From the NCBI RefSeq assembly GCF_016584085.1, contig NZ_NRSJ01000021.1, positions 62,001-126,000 of the forward strand: DNA of 64,000 bases, in the 5' to 3' direction. Of the stretch, positions 48,644 to 57,794 are shown piece by piece. Numbering within the stretch: position 1 is the stretch's first letter; each line of letters opens with the position of its first letter. Source of the DNA: Halochromatium glycolicum. GTDB taxonomy: Bacteria > Pseudomonadota > Gammaproteobacteria > Chromatiales > Chromatiaceae. The position numbers and the translations under genes are program-made. Below the pieces are notes generated by a model, which was not told the origin of the DNA, did not search any database, and saw only the letters and a list, made by a program, of their open reading frames with translations.

Positions 48644-50206
48644 CTAGTCCGACCACTGGGAGCTGCCATTGCAGAGCATGTCCGGAAGATCGCCCGTCTC
48701 AACGGTGGACGCCGGGACGGCGTGCGAGTCGGATTGCGGACGTATCTGGGCGCCATGCGCATCGCCCGGCTTGGAACCCTCACCGTTGCCGCCAGGATAC
48801 GACCCCGTCGACTGCAGCACATCCAGCGCCGGAAGGGTCGTTGCTGGCGCTGAATCGACTGCCTGCTGTCCAGTGTGCCCGTCATCGATCTCCCCGCTGC
48901 GCACACCACCCATCGCCTTCTGATCGGCTAGGCGGCCGCGCTGCCAGCGCCGATCCTTCTGCAGCACACGCTGCAGCTGATGCTGTGACACCTCGACCCG
49001 CATACGCCAGCCTCCGGCATCGGTTCCGGCGTCTTCAAGCACACGGGCATGCTCGAACAGCCAGGCACGCAGCCCCCCGTCTTGTGGGCCGAGCAGCAAG
49101 GATTCCTGCGCGACCTCGCCGCGTAGTCGTTCGCTCAGCGCCTGCAACAGCAGCTCGACGCCCTCGCCGGTCTGCGCAGACAACCAGACCCGCCAAGGCC
49201 GACCTTCGGCATCGCGATCCAGACGAGGGCGTTGATCCGCATCCAGGTCGATCTTGTTGTAGGCGAGCAGCTGCGGGCGTTCCTGGGCGCCGATCTCGTC
49301 GAGCACGGACTCGACATCGCCGATCCGCCGGTCACGCTCTGGCGACGAGGCATCGATCACGTGCAGTAACAGCGACGCCTCGCGCGTCTCCTGGAGCGTC
49401 GAACGGAAGGCCGCAACAAGCTCATGCGGAAGGCCGTTGATGAAGCCGACCGTATCGGCAAGGACCACTGCTGGACCATTGGGCAGCGACAGCCGGCGCA
49501 GCGTCGGATCGAGTGTCGCGAAGAGCTGGTCGGCCTGAAACACCCCGGCCTCGGTGAGCCGATTGAACAGCGTCGACTTGCCGGCATTGGTATAGCCGAC
49601 AAGCGAGACGGCCGGGATCTCGGCCCGGTCCCGCGCACGCCGTCCTTGACCGCGCTGTGTCTCGACATGGGAGAGCCGCTCGTTCAGCAGCGCGATCCGC
49701 CGACCAAGCAGGCGGCGGTCGGTCTCGAGCTGGGTCTCACCGGGTCCGCGCAGGCCGATCCCCCCCTTCTGCCGCTCCAGGTGGGTCCAGCCGCGCACCA
49801 GTCGCGTCGAGAGATGCTTCAGCTGTGCGAGCTCGACCTGCAGCTTGCCGTCGGCCGAGCGCGCGCGTTGGGCGAAGATATCGAGGATCAGCCCGTTGCG
49901 GTCGAGCACGCGGCAGGCGAGCAGGCGCTCGAGGTTGCGTTCCTGGGCCGGGCTGAGCGCGTGATCGAAGATGACGAGCTCAGCACCGGCGGACGCAACC
50001 AATCCCCGCAGTTCCTCGGCCTTGCCGGAGCCAATGAAGAGCCGCGGATCAGGGGTACCGCGTGACCCGCCGAGGGTGCCGACCACCTCGGCGCCCGCCG
50101 CTTTTGCCAGCAGCTGGAACTCTTCGACCGCATCGGGTGGGACCGGTTCTCCCATCGCAATCTGGACCAGCAGCGAGCGCTCGCCGCCCTGCGGACGCTC
50201 AAACAT
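48644..50206 (-). CDS. hflX: Ribosome-rescue GTPase HflX with C-terminal extension
   Basis: GTPase that splits stalled ribosomes after stress. The N-terminal HflX domain has DPRLFIGSGKAEEL and VIFDHALSPAQERNLERLL; the linker GGIGLRGPGETQLETDRR is diagnostic. G motifs are VGYTNAGKSTLFNRL, DTVGFI and NKID, and the C-terminal part ends around LRAWLFEHARVLED..MRVEVSQHQLQRVL. The usual length is about 430; here 520 aa, with roughly 90 extra residues rich in Gly, Ser, Asp and Pro (from about residue 430 to LCNGSSQWSD). The ATG has only a weak ribosome binding site and follows hfq by 57 nt. Confidence 0.95.
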   Translation of the reverse strand: MFERPQGGERSLLVQIAMGEPVPPDAVEEFQLLAKAAGAEVVGTLGGSRGTPDPRLFIGSGKAEELRGLVASAGAELVIFDHALSPAQERNLERLLACRVLDRNGLILDIFAQRARSADGKLQVELAQLKHLSTRLVRGWTHLERQKGGIGLRGPGETQLETDRRLLGRRIALLNERLSHVETQRGQGRRARDRAEIPAVSLVGYTNAGKSTLFNRLTEAGVFQADQLFATLDPTLRRLSLPNGPAVVLADTVGFINGLPHELVAAFRSTLQETREASLLLHVIDASSPERDRRIGDVESVLDEIGAQERPQLLAYNKIDLDADQRPRLDRDAEGRPWRVWLSAQTGEGVELLLQALSERLRGEVAQESLLLGPQDGGLRAWLFEHARVLEDAGTDAGGWRMRVEVSQHQLQRVLQKDRRWQRGRLADQKAMGGVRSGEIDDGHTGQQAVDSAPATTLPALDVLQSTGSYPGGNGEGSKPGDAHGAQIRPQSDSHAVPASTVETGDLPDMLCNGSSQWSD

Positions 50207-50263
50207 CTGAGCACCCGCCGGGCACAGCGGCGCTGGTCAAGGGCTCGCGGACTCGCATCGAGA

Positions 50264-50515
50264 TCAGCTGTCATCCTCCTGTGCGACGCCCTCCTGCGGT
50301 TGCGGTAGCTTCACGTTACGCGTCGGCACCACAGTGGAGATGGCGTGTTTGTAGATCATCTGGCTGACATTGTTCTTCAGCAGCACGACGAACTGGTCAA
50401 ACGACTCGATCTGACCCTGTAGCTTGATTCCGTTCACCAAGAAGATCGAGACCGGAATCCGTTCTTTGCGCAAGGCATTCAAGAATGGGTCTTGCAGACT
50501 TTGCCCTTTGGACAT
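50264..50515 (-). CDS. hfq: RNA chaperone Hfq
   Basis: Hexameric Sm-like protein that pairs small RNAs with mRNAs. 83 aa. Sm1 ([20 protein letters not shown]) and Sm2 ([12 protein letters not shown], with the YKHA signature) are intact; the rim and proximal-face residues Q9, F42-region FDQFVVLL and K57/H58-type positions are present. The acidic C-terminal tail is short. GGGG/AAGG lies 8-10 nt before the ATG. A strong hairpin (50541-50568) sits in the leader between miaA and hfq. Confidence 0.97.
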   Translation of the reverse strand: MSKGQSLQDPFLNALRKERIPVSIFLVNGIKLQGQIESFDQFVVLLKNNVSQMIYKHAISTVVPTRNVKLPQPQEGVAQEDDS

Positions 50516-50540
50516 GGGCGCTTCCCCTTATTGTTTTATC

Positions 50541-50568
50541 AGGTGCTGTCGGGACGACGACAGCACCT
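50541..50568 (-). promoter_or_regulatory. 11-bp perfect stem-loop in the miaA-hfq intergenic leader
   Basis: AGGTGCTGTCG/CGACAGCACCT with a 6-nt loop, 26 nt before the hfq ATG on the minus strand. It is followed by GATAAAACAATAAGGGG, so it is not a T-run terminator. It could be a partial terminator, an RNA-processing site or an mRNA-stability element controlling hfq relative to miaA. Confidence 0.55.
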
Positions 50569-50669
50569 GAGAATACTGCAGTTAAACGTTGCACGATAGC
50601 ACAGCGGCAAGGGCCTATGCGGCTGCAAAGCGCAAGGGGCCCGCCGAACGGCGGATCGGACAGCAGCCC

Positions 50670-51659
50670 TCAACCGGCCTCGAGGAAGGCCCGCACCCGC
50701 TCGAGCGTATCGCGCTCGAGCCCCTCTTGATCCCACAGCCAGTTGCAGTCCGACTCGGCACGAAGCCAGGTGTACTGGCGTTTGGCCAGCTGGCGCGTCG
50801 CCGCGACGGCCTGGGCATGCATCTCAGCATCGTCGAGCGCACCTTCGAGGTAGGCCCATAGCTGACGGTAACCGACACAGCGCATCGCAGGACGATCCGC
50901 ATCGAGATCGCTGCGCGCCCGGAGTCGTCGCACCTCGTCCTCGAACCCGGCCGCAAGCATCGCATCGAAGCGCCGCGCGATGCGCTGATGCAGGATCGCC
51001 CGATCGCGCGGTGAGCGCGCCAGCTTGAGCACCCGATACGCCAACCCGCTTTGCGACCCGCCGGTCCGAAGCTCGCTCATCGGACGACCGGTCACCAAGA
51101 ACACCTCCAGTGCACGCTGAACGCGCTGCGGATCATTCGGATGGACCTGTGCGGCCGTCGTTGGGTCCACCTCGGTGAGCCAAGCGTGCATCGCTGCCGC
51201 GCCGCGGCGCGCGTGTCGCTCGGCAAGGCCTGCGCGGACCTGCGGCTGCGCCTCTGGCAGCGGTGATAGACCACCCGCCAATGCACGCCAGTAGAGCATG
51301 GTGCCGCCGACCAGCAGCGGAACCCGACCTGCCGCCGTAATCTCGCCCATCGCCGCAAGCGCATCGGTGCGAAACCGTGCCGCCGAGTAGGATTCGGTCG
51401 GCTCACAGATGTCCACGAGCCGGTGTGGATGACGCGACAGCACCTCGGGTCCAGGCTTCGCGGTCCCGATATCCATGCCGCGATAGACCATCGCCGAATC
51501 GACACTGATCAGATCACACGGGAAGTGCTCGGCGACCGCCAAGGCCAGCTCGGTCTTGCCGGAGGCGGTCGGGCCAGTGATGAGGATCGCCGGCGGCAAC
51601 GCGCTTGAGGCCGGGCTTGCGTCAGCTGCTGGGCTCGCGTGAGGTAAGGCGTTATCCAT
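50670..51659 (-). CDS. miaA: tRNA dimethylallyltransferase
   Basis: Adds the isopentenyl group to A37 of tRNAs reading UNN codons. 329 aa. P-loop [20 protein letters not shown] is near residues 25-45; [35 protein letters not shown] and [12 protein letters not shown] follow, and [14 protein letters not shown] is in the C-terminal part. A 20-residue Ala/Ser/Pro lead precedes the P-loop. mutL ends 7 nt upstream of its start, so the two are co-transcribed. Confidence 0.97.
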   Translation of the reverse strand: MDNALPHASPAADASPASSALPPAILITGPTASGKTELALAVAEHFPCDLISVDSAMVYRGMDIGTAKPGPEVLSRHPHRLVDICEPTESYSAARFRTDALAAMGEITAAGRVPLLVGGTMLYWRALAGGLSPLPEAQPQVRAGLAERHARRGAAAMHAWLTEVDPTTAAQVHPNDPQRVQRALEVFLVTGRPMSELRTGGSQSGLAYRVLKLARSPRDRAILHQRIARRFDAMLAAGFEDEVRRLRARSDLDADRPAMRCVGYRQLWAYLEGALDDAEMHAQAVAATRQLAKRQYTWLRAESDCNWLWDQEGLERDTLERVRAFLEAG

Positions 51660-51665
51660 CCGCGA

Positions 51666-53540
51666 TCAACGCCCGCGCCAGAACAGCTGATCCAGCGCCT
51701 GACGCGACAGTCTCACCCAGGTCGGCCGGCCATGATTGCACTGATCGGCGCGCTCGGTGCGCTCCATCGCCCGCAGCAGCGCGTTCATCTCCGGCAGCGT
51801 CAGCTGACGGTTCGCGCGCACCGAGCCATGGCAGGCCATGGTCGCGAGGACCCGGTTGATCTCGGCCTGAATCCGATCGGTCCCGCCTTCGGCCGCTAGA
51901 TCGGCCAAGAGATCCCGCAGCAGCTGCTCCGGGTCGGCGTCCTGAAGGATGGCCGGAACGGCACGCAGGATCAGGCGCTCAGGCCCACCGCGATCGACCC
52001 CGATCCCGAGCGACTCGAGCAACGCCCGCTGTTGCTCGGCCTGATCCGCCTCAGATTGCGAGACGGCGACCGCGATCGGGACCAACAGGGGCTGCTGCCG
52101 CACAGCCCCCTCCGCCCAGCTTGCCTTGAGGCGTTCATAGCCGATGCGCTCATGGGCCGCGTGCATATCGACGATGATCAGACCGTCTTCGGTCTCGGAC
52201 AGGATATAGATGCCGTTGACCTGACCGATCGCGTAACCGAGTGGCGGGATCGCCGCTTCGGTAGCAGCCTGTGCACCAGCGAGCGGCTGCTCCGCCGCCG
52301 ATGCCCCAGTCATGGGCTCGGCGGCCGCGCCCGCGGGCTGCTGCCAGGCAAGCTCCGCCGCATAGGCGCCGCGCCCATCACCGACGCGCAGCGGCAGCGA
52401 CGACTGCCGCGCAGGCGCGGCTGGCGCCTGCGCCTGAGCCGTCGGCTGTACCCCCGCGCCGGCCGCGACGCCGGCCTCAGGCGACTCCGGTTGGCGCACC
52501 GGCCCTGCTAGGTCATCCCCCTGCACCCCGGCAGCTAAACGCCGGTGCAGACTACGGAACAGAAAGTCATGCACCTGCCGGCCCTCACGGAAACGCACCT
52601 CCTGCTTGGCCGGATGGACATTCACATCGACCTGACGTGGATCGAGCCGCAGATAGAGCACATAGGCCGGCTGGCGCCCATGATGGAGCACATCCTGAAA
52701 CGCCTGGCGCACCGCATGGCTCACCAGCTTGTCCCGCACCATCCGACCGTTGACGAAGAAGAACTGAAGGTCCGCCTGGCTGCGCGAGAAGGCCGGACGT
52801 GCAACCCAGCCGCTCAGCTCGAGCCCGGCCGCACGCTCGTCGAGCTCAAGCGCATGGCTCATGAAGGCCTCACCGAGCAACGCCTGTAGCCGCAGCTGAC
52901 GCGCTTGCGAGGCTGATCCCTGGGACTCGGCCTGCGGTCTGAGGTCGAGCAGCTCACGTCCGTTGTGCTGGACGCGGAACCCCACCTCAGGGCGGGCAAG
53001 CGCCAGGCGTCGCAGCAGCTGCTCGATATGGCCGAGCTCGGTGCGCTCGGTGCGCAAGAACTTGCGCCGCGCCGGCACCCGGTGGAACAGATCGCGCACC
53101 TCGACCGAGGTGCCGATCGGGTGCGCGGCCGGCTCCGGCTCGTCGGCGAGATCGCCGCCGTCACTGCAGAGCCGCCAGCCATGGGGCTGCCCAGCCCGCC
53201 GCGATGTCAGCTCGACGCGGGCCACCGAGGCGATGCTCGGCAGGGCCTCGCCGCGAAAGCCGAGACTGGCCACTGCCTCGAGATCGTCGAGACTCGTGAT
53301 CTTGCTGGTCGCATGGCGTGCGACTGCGAGCGCAAGCTCGTCACGGGCGATACCGCAGCCATCATCGCGGACCTGAATACGCTTGACCCCCGCCTGCTCC
53401 AGATCGACCCGGATCTCGCCGGCCCCGGCGTCGAGACTGTTCTCGAGCAGCTCCTTGACGACAGACGCCGGGCGCTCGATCACCTCACCGGCAGCGATCT
53501 GATTGATGAGCAGCGGCGGCAATGGACGAATAGGCGGCAT
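51666..53540 (-). CDS. mutL: DNA mismatch repair protein MutL (endonuclease type)
   Basis: Mismatch-repair matchmaker. 624 aa. The N-terminal GHKL ATPase has INQIAAGEVIERPASVVKEL, DDGCGIARDEL and SLGFRGEALPSIASV; a Pro/Ala/Gln linker spans about 335-430. The C-terminal domain carries IVDMHAAHERIGYERL, which fits the endonuclease motif DxHAxxExxxxE, so this MutL probably nicks DNA itself, as in MutH-less bacteria. The usual Gln after the first Asp is Met here. C-terminal MACHGSVRANRQLT and GRPTWVRL also fit the endonuclease type. The start is ATG 53540 (MPPIRPLPPLLINQ); 23 upstream residues are rejected. Confidence 0.95.
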   Translation of the reverse strand: MPPIRPLPPLLINQIAAGEVIERPASVVKELLENSLDAGAGEIRVDLEQAGVKRIQVRDDGCGIARDELALAVARHATSKITSLDDLEAVASLGFRGEALPSIASVARVELTSRRAGQPHGWRLCSDGGDLADEPEPAAHPIGTSVEVRDLFHRVPARRKFLRTERTELGHIEQLLRRLALARPEVGFRVQHNGRELLDLRPQAESQGSASQARQLRLQALLGEAFMSHALELDERAAGLELSGWVARPAFSRSQADLQFFFVNGRMVRDKLVSHAVRQAFQDVLHHGRQPAYVLYLRLDPRQVDVNVHPAKQEVRFREGRQVHDFLFRSLHRRLAAGVQGDDLAGPVRQPESPEAGVAAGAGVQPTAQAQAPAAPARQSSLPLRVGDGRGAYAAELAWQQPAGAAAEPMTGASAAEQPLAGAQAATEAAIPPLGYAIGQVNGIYILSETEDGLIIVDMHAAHERIGYERLKASWAEGAVRQQPLLVPIAVAVSQSEADQAEQQRALLESLGIGVDRGGPERLILRAVPAILQDADPEQLLRDLLADLAAEGGTDRIQAEINRVLATMACHGSVRANRQLTLPEMNALLRAMERTERADQCNHGRPTWVRLSRQALDQLFWRGR

Positions 53541-54023
53541 CCACTGATGGAACCAAAAAGCAGCCGCTGCGGCAAGCAAGAGCAGCGCCCGTACGGCCGT
53601 TATACCCAAAGCACGTCAATGCTCGGCACGGCAGAGCGGAGGGTCGGGTCACGGCGAACGGGGGGTGTCGACGGCATGGATGCCGTCGTCAAGCCTCCAC
53701 GGATGGATTCACGGCGTCCCCCGAGCGCCGTGACGCGACCCGGAGCGGTCGAGGAAAACCGAGGATCGGTTAGCGATGGGTATATAGCCATTCCGCCTGA
53801 TCGCCGGACAGAACGCGCAGGAACAATCAGCGCCGTTGGGCTCACCCTGTCCGACAGTCAGGGCGGAGGGCTATACCGACGCCCTGACAGCCGACGGGAG
53901 CGGCCGACGCCGCCGGCCGACGGGGCCGGCCGAGAACCGCAAGTCGGCTCGACGCCACTCAACGCATCGGCCCCGCGGCGCCGACCTGCGCGCGGTCTGC
54001 GCACCGCAGTCCGACGTCGCGTC
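53541..54023. other. 483-nt non-coding gap between amiB and mutL
   Basis: No supported gene; the frames that cross it are antisense shadows. It contains copy 2 of the 93-bp palindromic repeat. The normally tight amiB-mutL junction is interrupted here. Confidence 0.55.
53783..53875. repeat. 93-bp dispersed palindromic repeat, copy 2
   Basis: Same element as 11581-11673. Its ends (TATAGCCATTCCGCC... and ...GGGCGGAGGGCTATA) pair over about 29 nt with a few mismatches, including perfect CGGACAG/CTGTCCG cores. It has the properties of a REP or small MITE-like palindromic unit. Confidence 0.78.
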
Positions 54024-55388
54024 TCAACTCTCGGGGATGATCAGCACCTGTCCGGCACGGATGCGATCGCCGTCGAGCCGGTTCAGATGTCGCAGCGATC
54101 CGAGCTTGACCCCATAGCTCTGCGCGATCTCGGACAAGGTATCGCCCGACTCGATACGGTGGCGGCGCGCGCTCGCCGTGATCGCCGATCTCGCTTTGGC
54201 GAAGCGCGTGCCAGGCGGGGGATACTCGGCAAAATACTCGACGATCCCGTCGAGGATGGCCTGCGCAAGCCTATCCTGATACGCCTTGTCGCGGAGACGC
54301 TGCTCCTCGCTCGGGTTCGAGATGAACGCCGTCTCGACCAGCATCGACGGGATATCGGGCGATTTGAGCACCGCAAAACCGGCCTTCTGGATGCGTTGCT
54401 GATGCACCTCCCCGAGGCCGCGAAGCTTGGCCAGCACCTTGTCGGCAGCGACATCGCTGAGCTCGAGCGTCGCGTTCTGGCTCATCTCGAGTAGCACGGT
54501 CGCCAAGATGTCGTCGCGCTTCTTCAGGTCGACACCGCCGATCAGGTCGGCCCGGTTCTCACGCTCGGCCAGCCAGCGCGCCGCCTCGCTGGTCGCCCCG
54601 CCCGCAGAGAGGGTAAAGACCGACGAGCCCCGCACGCGTCGATCCTTGAAGGCGTCGGCATGGATCGAGACGAAGAGATCGGCCTTATGCTTCCGCGCGA
54701 TCTCGATGCGCTCGCGCAGCCGAATGTAATAGTCACCATCGCGCACCAGCACCGCGCGCAAGCCAGGATGGGCATCGACCCGTCGCGCCAGCTTGCGCGA
54801 GATCGCCAGCGTCACATCCTTCTCGCGCGTCCCATGCGCACCGATCGCGCCCGGGTCTTCACCGCCATGTCCGGCATCGACCGCAATCACCAGATCGCGG
54901 GTCGCCGGGCGCACCCCGTGCACCGACGGATGTCCAGACCCGCGATTGATGGAGGCGGCCGTCAGCGGCGCGCTGCGCCCAGCCTCCACCTTAGGCATCA
55001 GGTCGATCACCAAACGATGCCCGTAGGTGCCGTTCGGTTCGAGATTGAAGCTCTTCGCCCGGGCGGGCTGCTTGAGGTCCAGTACCAGGCGCAGATCGTC
55101 ACCGGCGCGAATACCGCTGCGCAGTCCGGCCACGACCCGGTCGTCCGCGGCCGGGTCGGGCAGGCCACCGTCGAGGCGGGCATCGATCAAGTCGATGACG
55201 AGCCGGTGCGGGTCCTTGAGCGCAAAGACCTTGTGCTCGACCGGGGCCTCGGTATCGACAACGAAGCGAGTGTGGTCGGGGCCATTCCAGATACGCGCGC
55301 CGTCGACACTGACCTGCCCGGCGGCTGCAGCGACCGTCATGAGCATCAGTGCTGCGAGGAGACTGTTTCGAGCAAGCTTCCTGAACAT
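54024..55388 (-). CDS. amiB: N-acetylmuramoyl-L-alanine amidase (AmiB/AmiC type) with LysM
   Basis: Periplasmic zinc amidase that cuts septal peptidoglycan for daughter-cell separation. A signal peptide (MFRKLARNSLLAALMLMTVA) is followed by an AMIN domain (about 30-130), then Amidase_3 (about 180-395) with IAVDAGHGGEDPGAIG, ADLFVSIHADAF and SMLVETAFISNPSEE (zinc ligands and catalytic Glu). A C-terminal LysM (HRIESGDTLSEIAQSYGVKL) completes it. 454 aa from ATG 55388; an upstream ATG at 55454 would add 22 residues before the signal. An A/T-rich TAAATATACC lies just upstream. Confidence 0.95.
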   Translation of the reverse strand: MFRKLARNSLLAALMLMTVAAAAGQVSVDGARIWNGPDHTRFVVDTEAPVEHKVFALKDPHRLVIDLIDARLDGGLPDPAADDRVVAGLRSGIRAGDDLRLVLDLKQPARAKSFNLEPNGTYGHRLVIDLMPKVEAGRSAPLTAASINRGSGHPSVHGVRPATRDLVIAVDAGHGGEDPGAIGAHGTREKDVTLAISRKLARRVDAHPGLRAVLVRDGDYYIRLRERIEIARKHKADLFVSIHADAFKDRRVRGSSVFTLSAGGATSEAARWLAERENRADLIGGVDLKKRDDILATVLLEMSQNATLELSDVAADKVLAKLRGLGEVHQQRIQKAGFAVLKSPDIPSMLVETAFISNPSEEQRLRDKAYQDRLAQAILDGIVEYFAEYPPPGTRFAKARSAITASARRHRIESGDTLSEIAQSYGVKLGSLRHLNRLDGDRIRAGQVLIIPES

Positions 55389-55732
55389 CTGCAGGCGATC
55401 CGTTCGGCGGCCCTGCCGCCGCGACACGAGTGGTATATTTACCCCAAAAAGCATAGTCGGTCGGAACGGACATTCCAAGCCTATACGGCTGCTTGAAAGC
55501 GATTCCTCAGTCTGACCTGAGCACACTGTCGCCTTTCTACGACCATCCCGCAACGCCACAACCCTCAGGCTAGAAACGACTGCTGGCCGCTGCCTCGGCC
55601 GGATAAGAGCGCGGATTGGATGAGGATTCCGGGCCGCTTGCTACTGACCGGTGGATGCCCGCGACCACCGCCTCATGGGACCTCTCAGCGACCGGTTCCG
55701 AGGTTTCGCCCGTCAGGACACCGCTTGCAACG
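55389..55732. other. Gap between tsaE and amiB
   Basis: 344 nt without a gene. GTAAATATACC on the minus strand near 55434-55444 is a possible -10 region for amiB. Nothing else is recognised. Confidence 0.45.
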
Positions 55733-56221
55733 CTACGCGTCCGCGTCAGGACCCACCAAGGTCAAAGCGGCCATCACGGGCGCCCAATCCGAGGACCCGC
55801 TCACCGACACTCGCCGGGCGAGTCCGGCGTGCTCGATCTCGATCTCGATGTCCGCCGGCGGCAGCACGCCTGCCCCCCGCTCTGGCCATTCCACTATCAT
55901 CAAGCCCGTGCGGGCGCTCAGATCGCGCACACCGAGATAATCGAGCTCTTCGGGATCACTCAACCGATAGAGGTCCAGGTGCACAACTGCTGGCACGATG
56001 CTGTCGTAGGGCTCGACCAGAGTGTAGGTCGGACTGCGCACCGGCCCGGGGTAACCGAGCGCGCGCAGCAGCCCGCGCACCAGCGTAGTCTTACCGGTGC
56101 CGAGTTCTCCGCGCAGATGGATCACCGCGTCGCGTCCCCCAAGGGCACGCGCAAGCCGTGCGCCGAACTCAAGCTGCGCTGCCTCGCCTGCAAGCTCGCA
56201 GCGAACCGATCGTCTGGTCAT
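55733..56221 (-). CDS. tsaE: tRNA threonylcarbamoyladenosine biosynthesis protein TsaE
   Basis: P-loop ATPase that works with TsaD/TsaB to make t6A37 in tRNA. 162 aa. HLRGELGTGKTTLVRGLLRA is the Walker A region, SPTYTLVEPYD the next signature, and VHLDLYRLSDPEELDYLGVRD and IVEWPERG follow. Its ATG overlaps the stop of nnr by 4 nt (ATGA), giving the conserved nnr-tsaE-amiB order. Confidence 0.96.
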   Translation of the reverse strand: MTRRSVRCELAGEAAQLEFGARLARALGGRDAVIHLRGELGTGKTTLVRGLLRALGYPGPVRSPTYTLVEPYDSIVPAVVHLDLYRLSDPEELDYLGVRDLSARTGLMIVEWPERGAGVLPPADIEIEIEHAGLARRVSVSGSSDWAPVMAALTLVGPDADA

Positions 56222-57732
56222 CGCTCGCCATCGGACTCGGCGAGCAGCGGCTGCAGCTCGGCGATCAGATCGCTGACGATCAGGCCCCGCTGCCCGCGCT
56301 CGGCGGCTCGATCACCGGCCGCCGCATGGAGACAGACCCCCGCCTCGGCCGCCAGCGCCGGCTCGAGACCCTGCCCGATCAATGCCGCGATGATGCCAGT
56401 CAAGGCGTCCCCCATCCCCGCACTGGCCATCCCGGGATTGCCCTGGGTGCAGACAGCGATCGGACGCGTGCCAGGACCGGTTATCAGCGTGCCAGCGCCC
56501 TTGAGCACGATCACGCCGCCGTAGCGCTCAGACAGACGCTGCACGGCCGCGAAGCGGTCGGCCTCGACCTCGGAGACGGCAATATCCAACAGCCGAGCCG
56601 CTTCGCCCGGATGCGGGGTCAGCACCCAGTCATCGCGTCGCCGGGGCGCGCGCGCCAGCAGATTGAGTCCATCGGCATCCACCACCAGCGGCCGATCCAA
56701 CGCCAGCGCACGCTCGAACAGGGCCAATCCCCAGTCGGCCTGACCAAGCCCAGGGCCGAGCGCGATCAGACTACTGCGGTGCAGCAGCGCGTCGAGCTCG
56801 GCCGGCTCACGAACACCATGCACCATCAGTTCCGGCCGCGTCAGATTCAGCACCGAGGCATGTCCTGGATGCGTTGCGATCGAGACCCGGCCGGCGCCGG
56901 TCCGCAGTGCGGCCTCCCCGGCCAGCCGCGGCGCGCCCCCCATCCCGGCCGCGCCACCGATGATCAGCAGGTGACCGAAATCGCCCTTGTTCGCGCTGCG
57001 CCGGCGTCGCGGCAGCAATCGGACCTGTTGATTCCAGTCGATCCGACGCGCCGACAAGACCTCCGCGGCATAGATCCGGGCGGGCACCCTGAGCCCATCG
57101 AAGCAGACGAGGCCGCTGCAGTCCGGGCCACGCCCCGTGAACACCCCCTGCTTCAGACCGATGAAGCTGACCGTGGCGCTTGCTTCGACCGCCGCCCCAA
57201 GGATCGCCCCGGTGTCGGCCTGCAGACCGGATGGCACATCGAGCGCCAGAATCGCCGCACGGGATGCATTGCACTGCGCGACCGCCTCGGCCCAGATCCC
57301 GGAGAGGGGGCGCCCAAGACCGGTGCCGAACAGGGCATCCACGATCAGCTCGGCGTCCGGCGGTACCCGCGTGAACGGCTCGGCAACGCCGCCGGCATCC
57401 TGATAGGCCTGTGCTGCCGCTGCAGCCGCCCCTCGGAGCCCTTGATGCTCACCGAGCATCAACAGCCGCACAGCGATCTGGTGCTGATGCGCCAGGCGCG
57501 CGAGCACATATCCGTCCCCACCGTTGTTGCCCGGCCCGGCCAGTACGACGATCGAGCGCACCTCCGGCCAGCGCGACCGCAGGATCGAAAAGGCCGCGGC
57601 CCCGGCGCGTTCCATGAGCTCGAACGCGGGGATGCCCTCCTGCTCGATCGCCGCCCGATCGAGCGCTCGCACCTGCTCTGCGCGATAGAGCGCACGCGGC
57701 AATCGTTGGGACTCAGGCAGCTCGCGCGGCAT
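56218..57732 (-). CDS. nnr: Bifunctional NAD(P)H-hydrate epimerase / ADP-dependent dehydratase
   Basis: Repairs hydrated NAD(P)H. The N-terminal YjeF_N epimerase domain (about 1-215) has VLAGPGNNGGDGYVLARLA and the catalytic Asp in VDALFGTGLGRPLSG. The C-terminal carbohydrate-kinase-like dehydratase (about 230-500) has GHLLIIGGAAGMGGAPRLAG, ALGPGLGQ, LTPHPGEAARLL and GMGDALTGIIAALIGQGL. 504 aa from ATG 57732, which has GAGG 6 nt upstream; 20 residues further upstream are rejected. orn ends 62 nt before it. Confidence 0.96.
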   Translation of the reverse strand: MPRELPESQRLPRALYRAEQVRALDRAAIEQEGIPAFELMERAGAAAFSILRSRWPEVRSIVVLAGPGNNGGDGYVLARLAHQHQIAVRLLMLGEHQGLRGAAAAAAQAYQDAGGVAEPFTRVPPDAELIVDALFGTGLGRPLSGIWAEAVAQCNASRAAILALDVPSGLQADTGAILGAAVEASATVSFIGLKQGVFTGRGPDCSGLVCFDGLRVPARIYAAEVLSARRIDWNQQVRLLPRRRRSANKGDFGHLLIIGGAAGMGGAPRLAGEAALRTGAGRVSIATHPGHASVLNLTRPELMVHGVREPAELDALLHRSSLIALGPGLGQADWGLALFERALALDRPLVVDADGLNLLARAPRRRDDWVLTPHPGEAARLLDIAVSEVEADRFAAVQRLSERYGGVIVLKGAGTLITGPGTRPIAVCTQGNPGMASAGMGDALTGIIAALIGQGLEPALAAEAGVCLHAAAGDRAAERGQRGLIVSDLIAELQPLLAESDGER

Positions 57733-57794
57733 CGGGACCTCGACTGAAGCGGATTCGAAGCATGACCGAAGACCTCTCAGGCATCGCCGCAAAC

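Noticed and set aside
52965..54494. 509-codon plus-strand frame across mutL, the gap and amiB
   Set aside because: It spans the ends of two well-defined minus-strand genes and a palindromic repeat and has no recognisable domains.
56158..57747. 529-codon plus-strand frame opposite nnr
   Set aside because: Antisense shadow; Nnr motifs on the minus strand are unambiguous.
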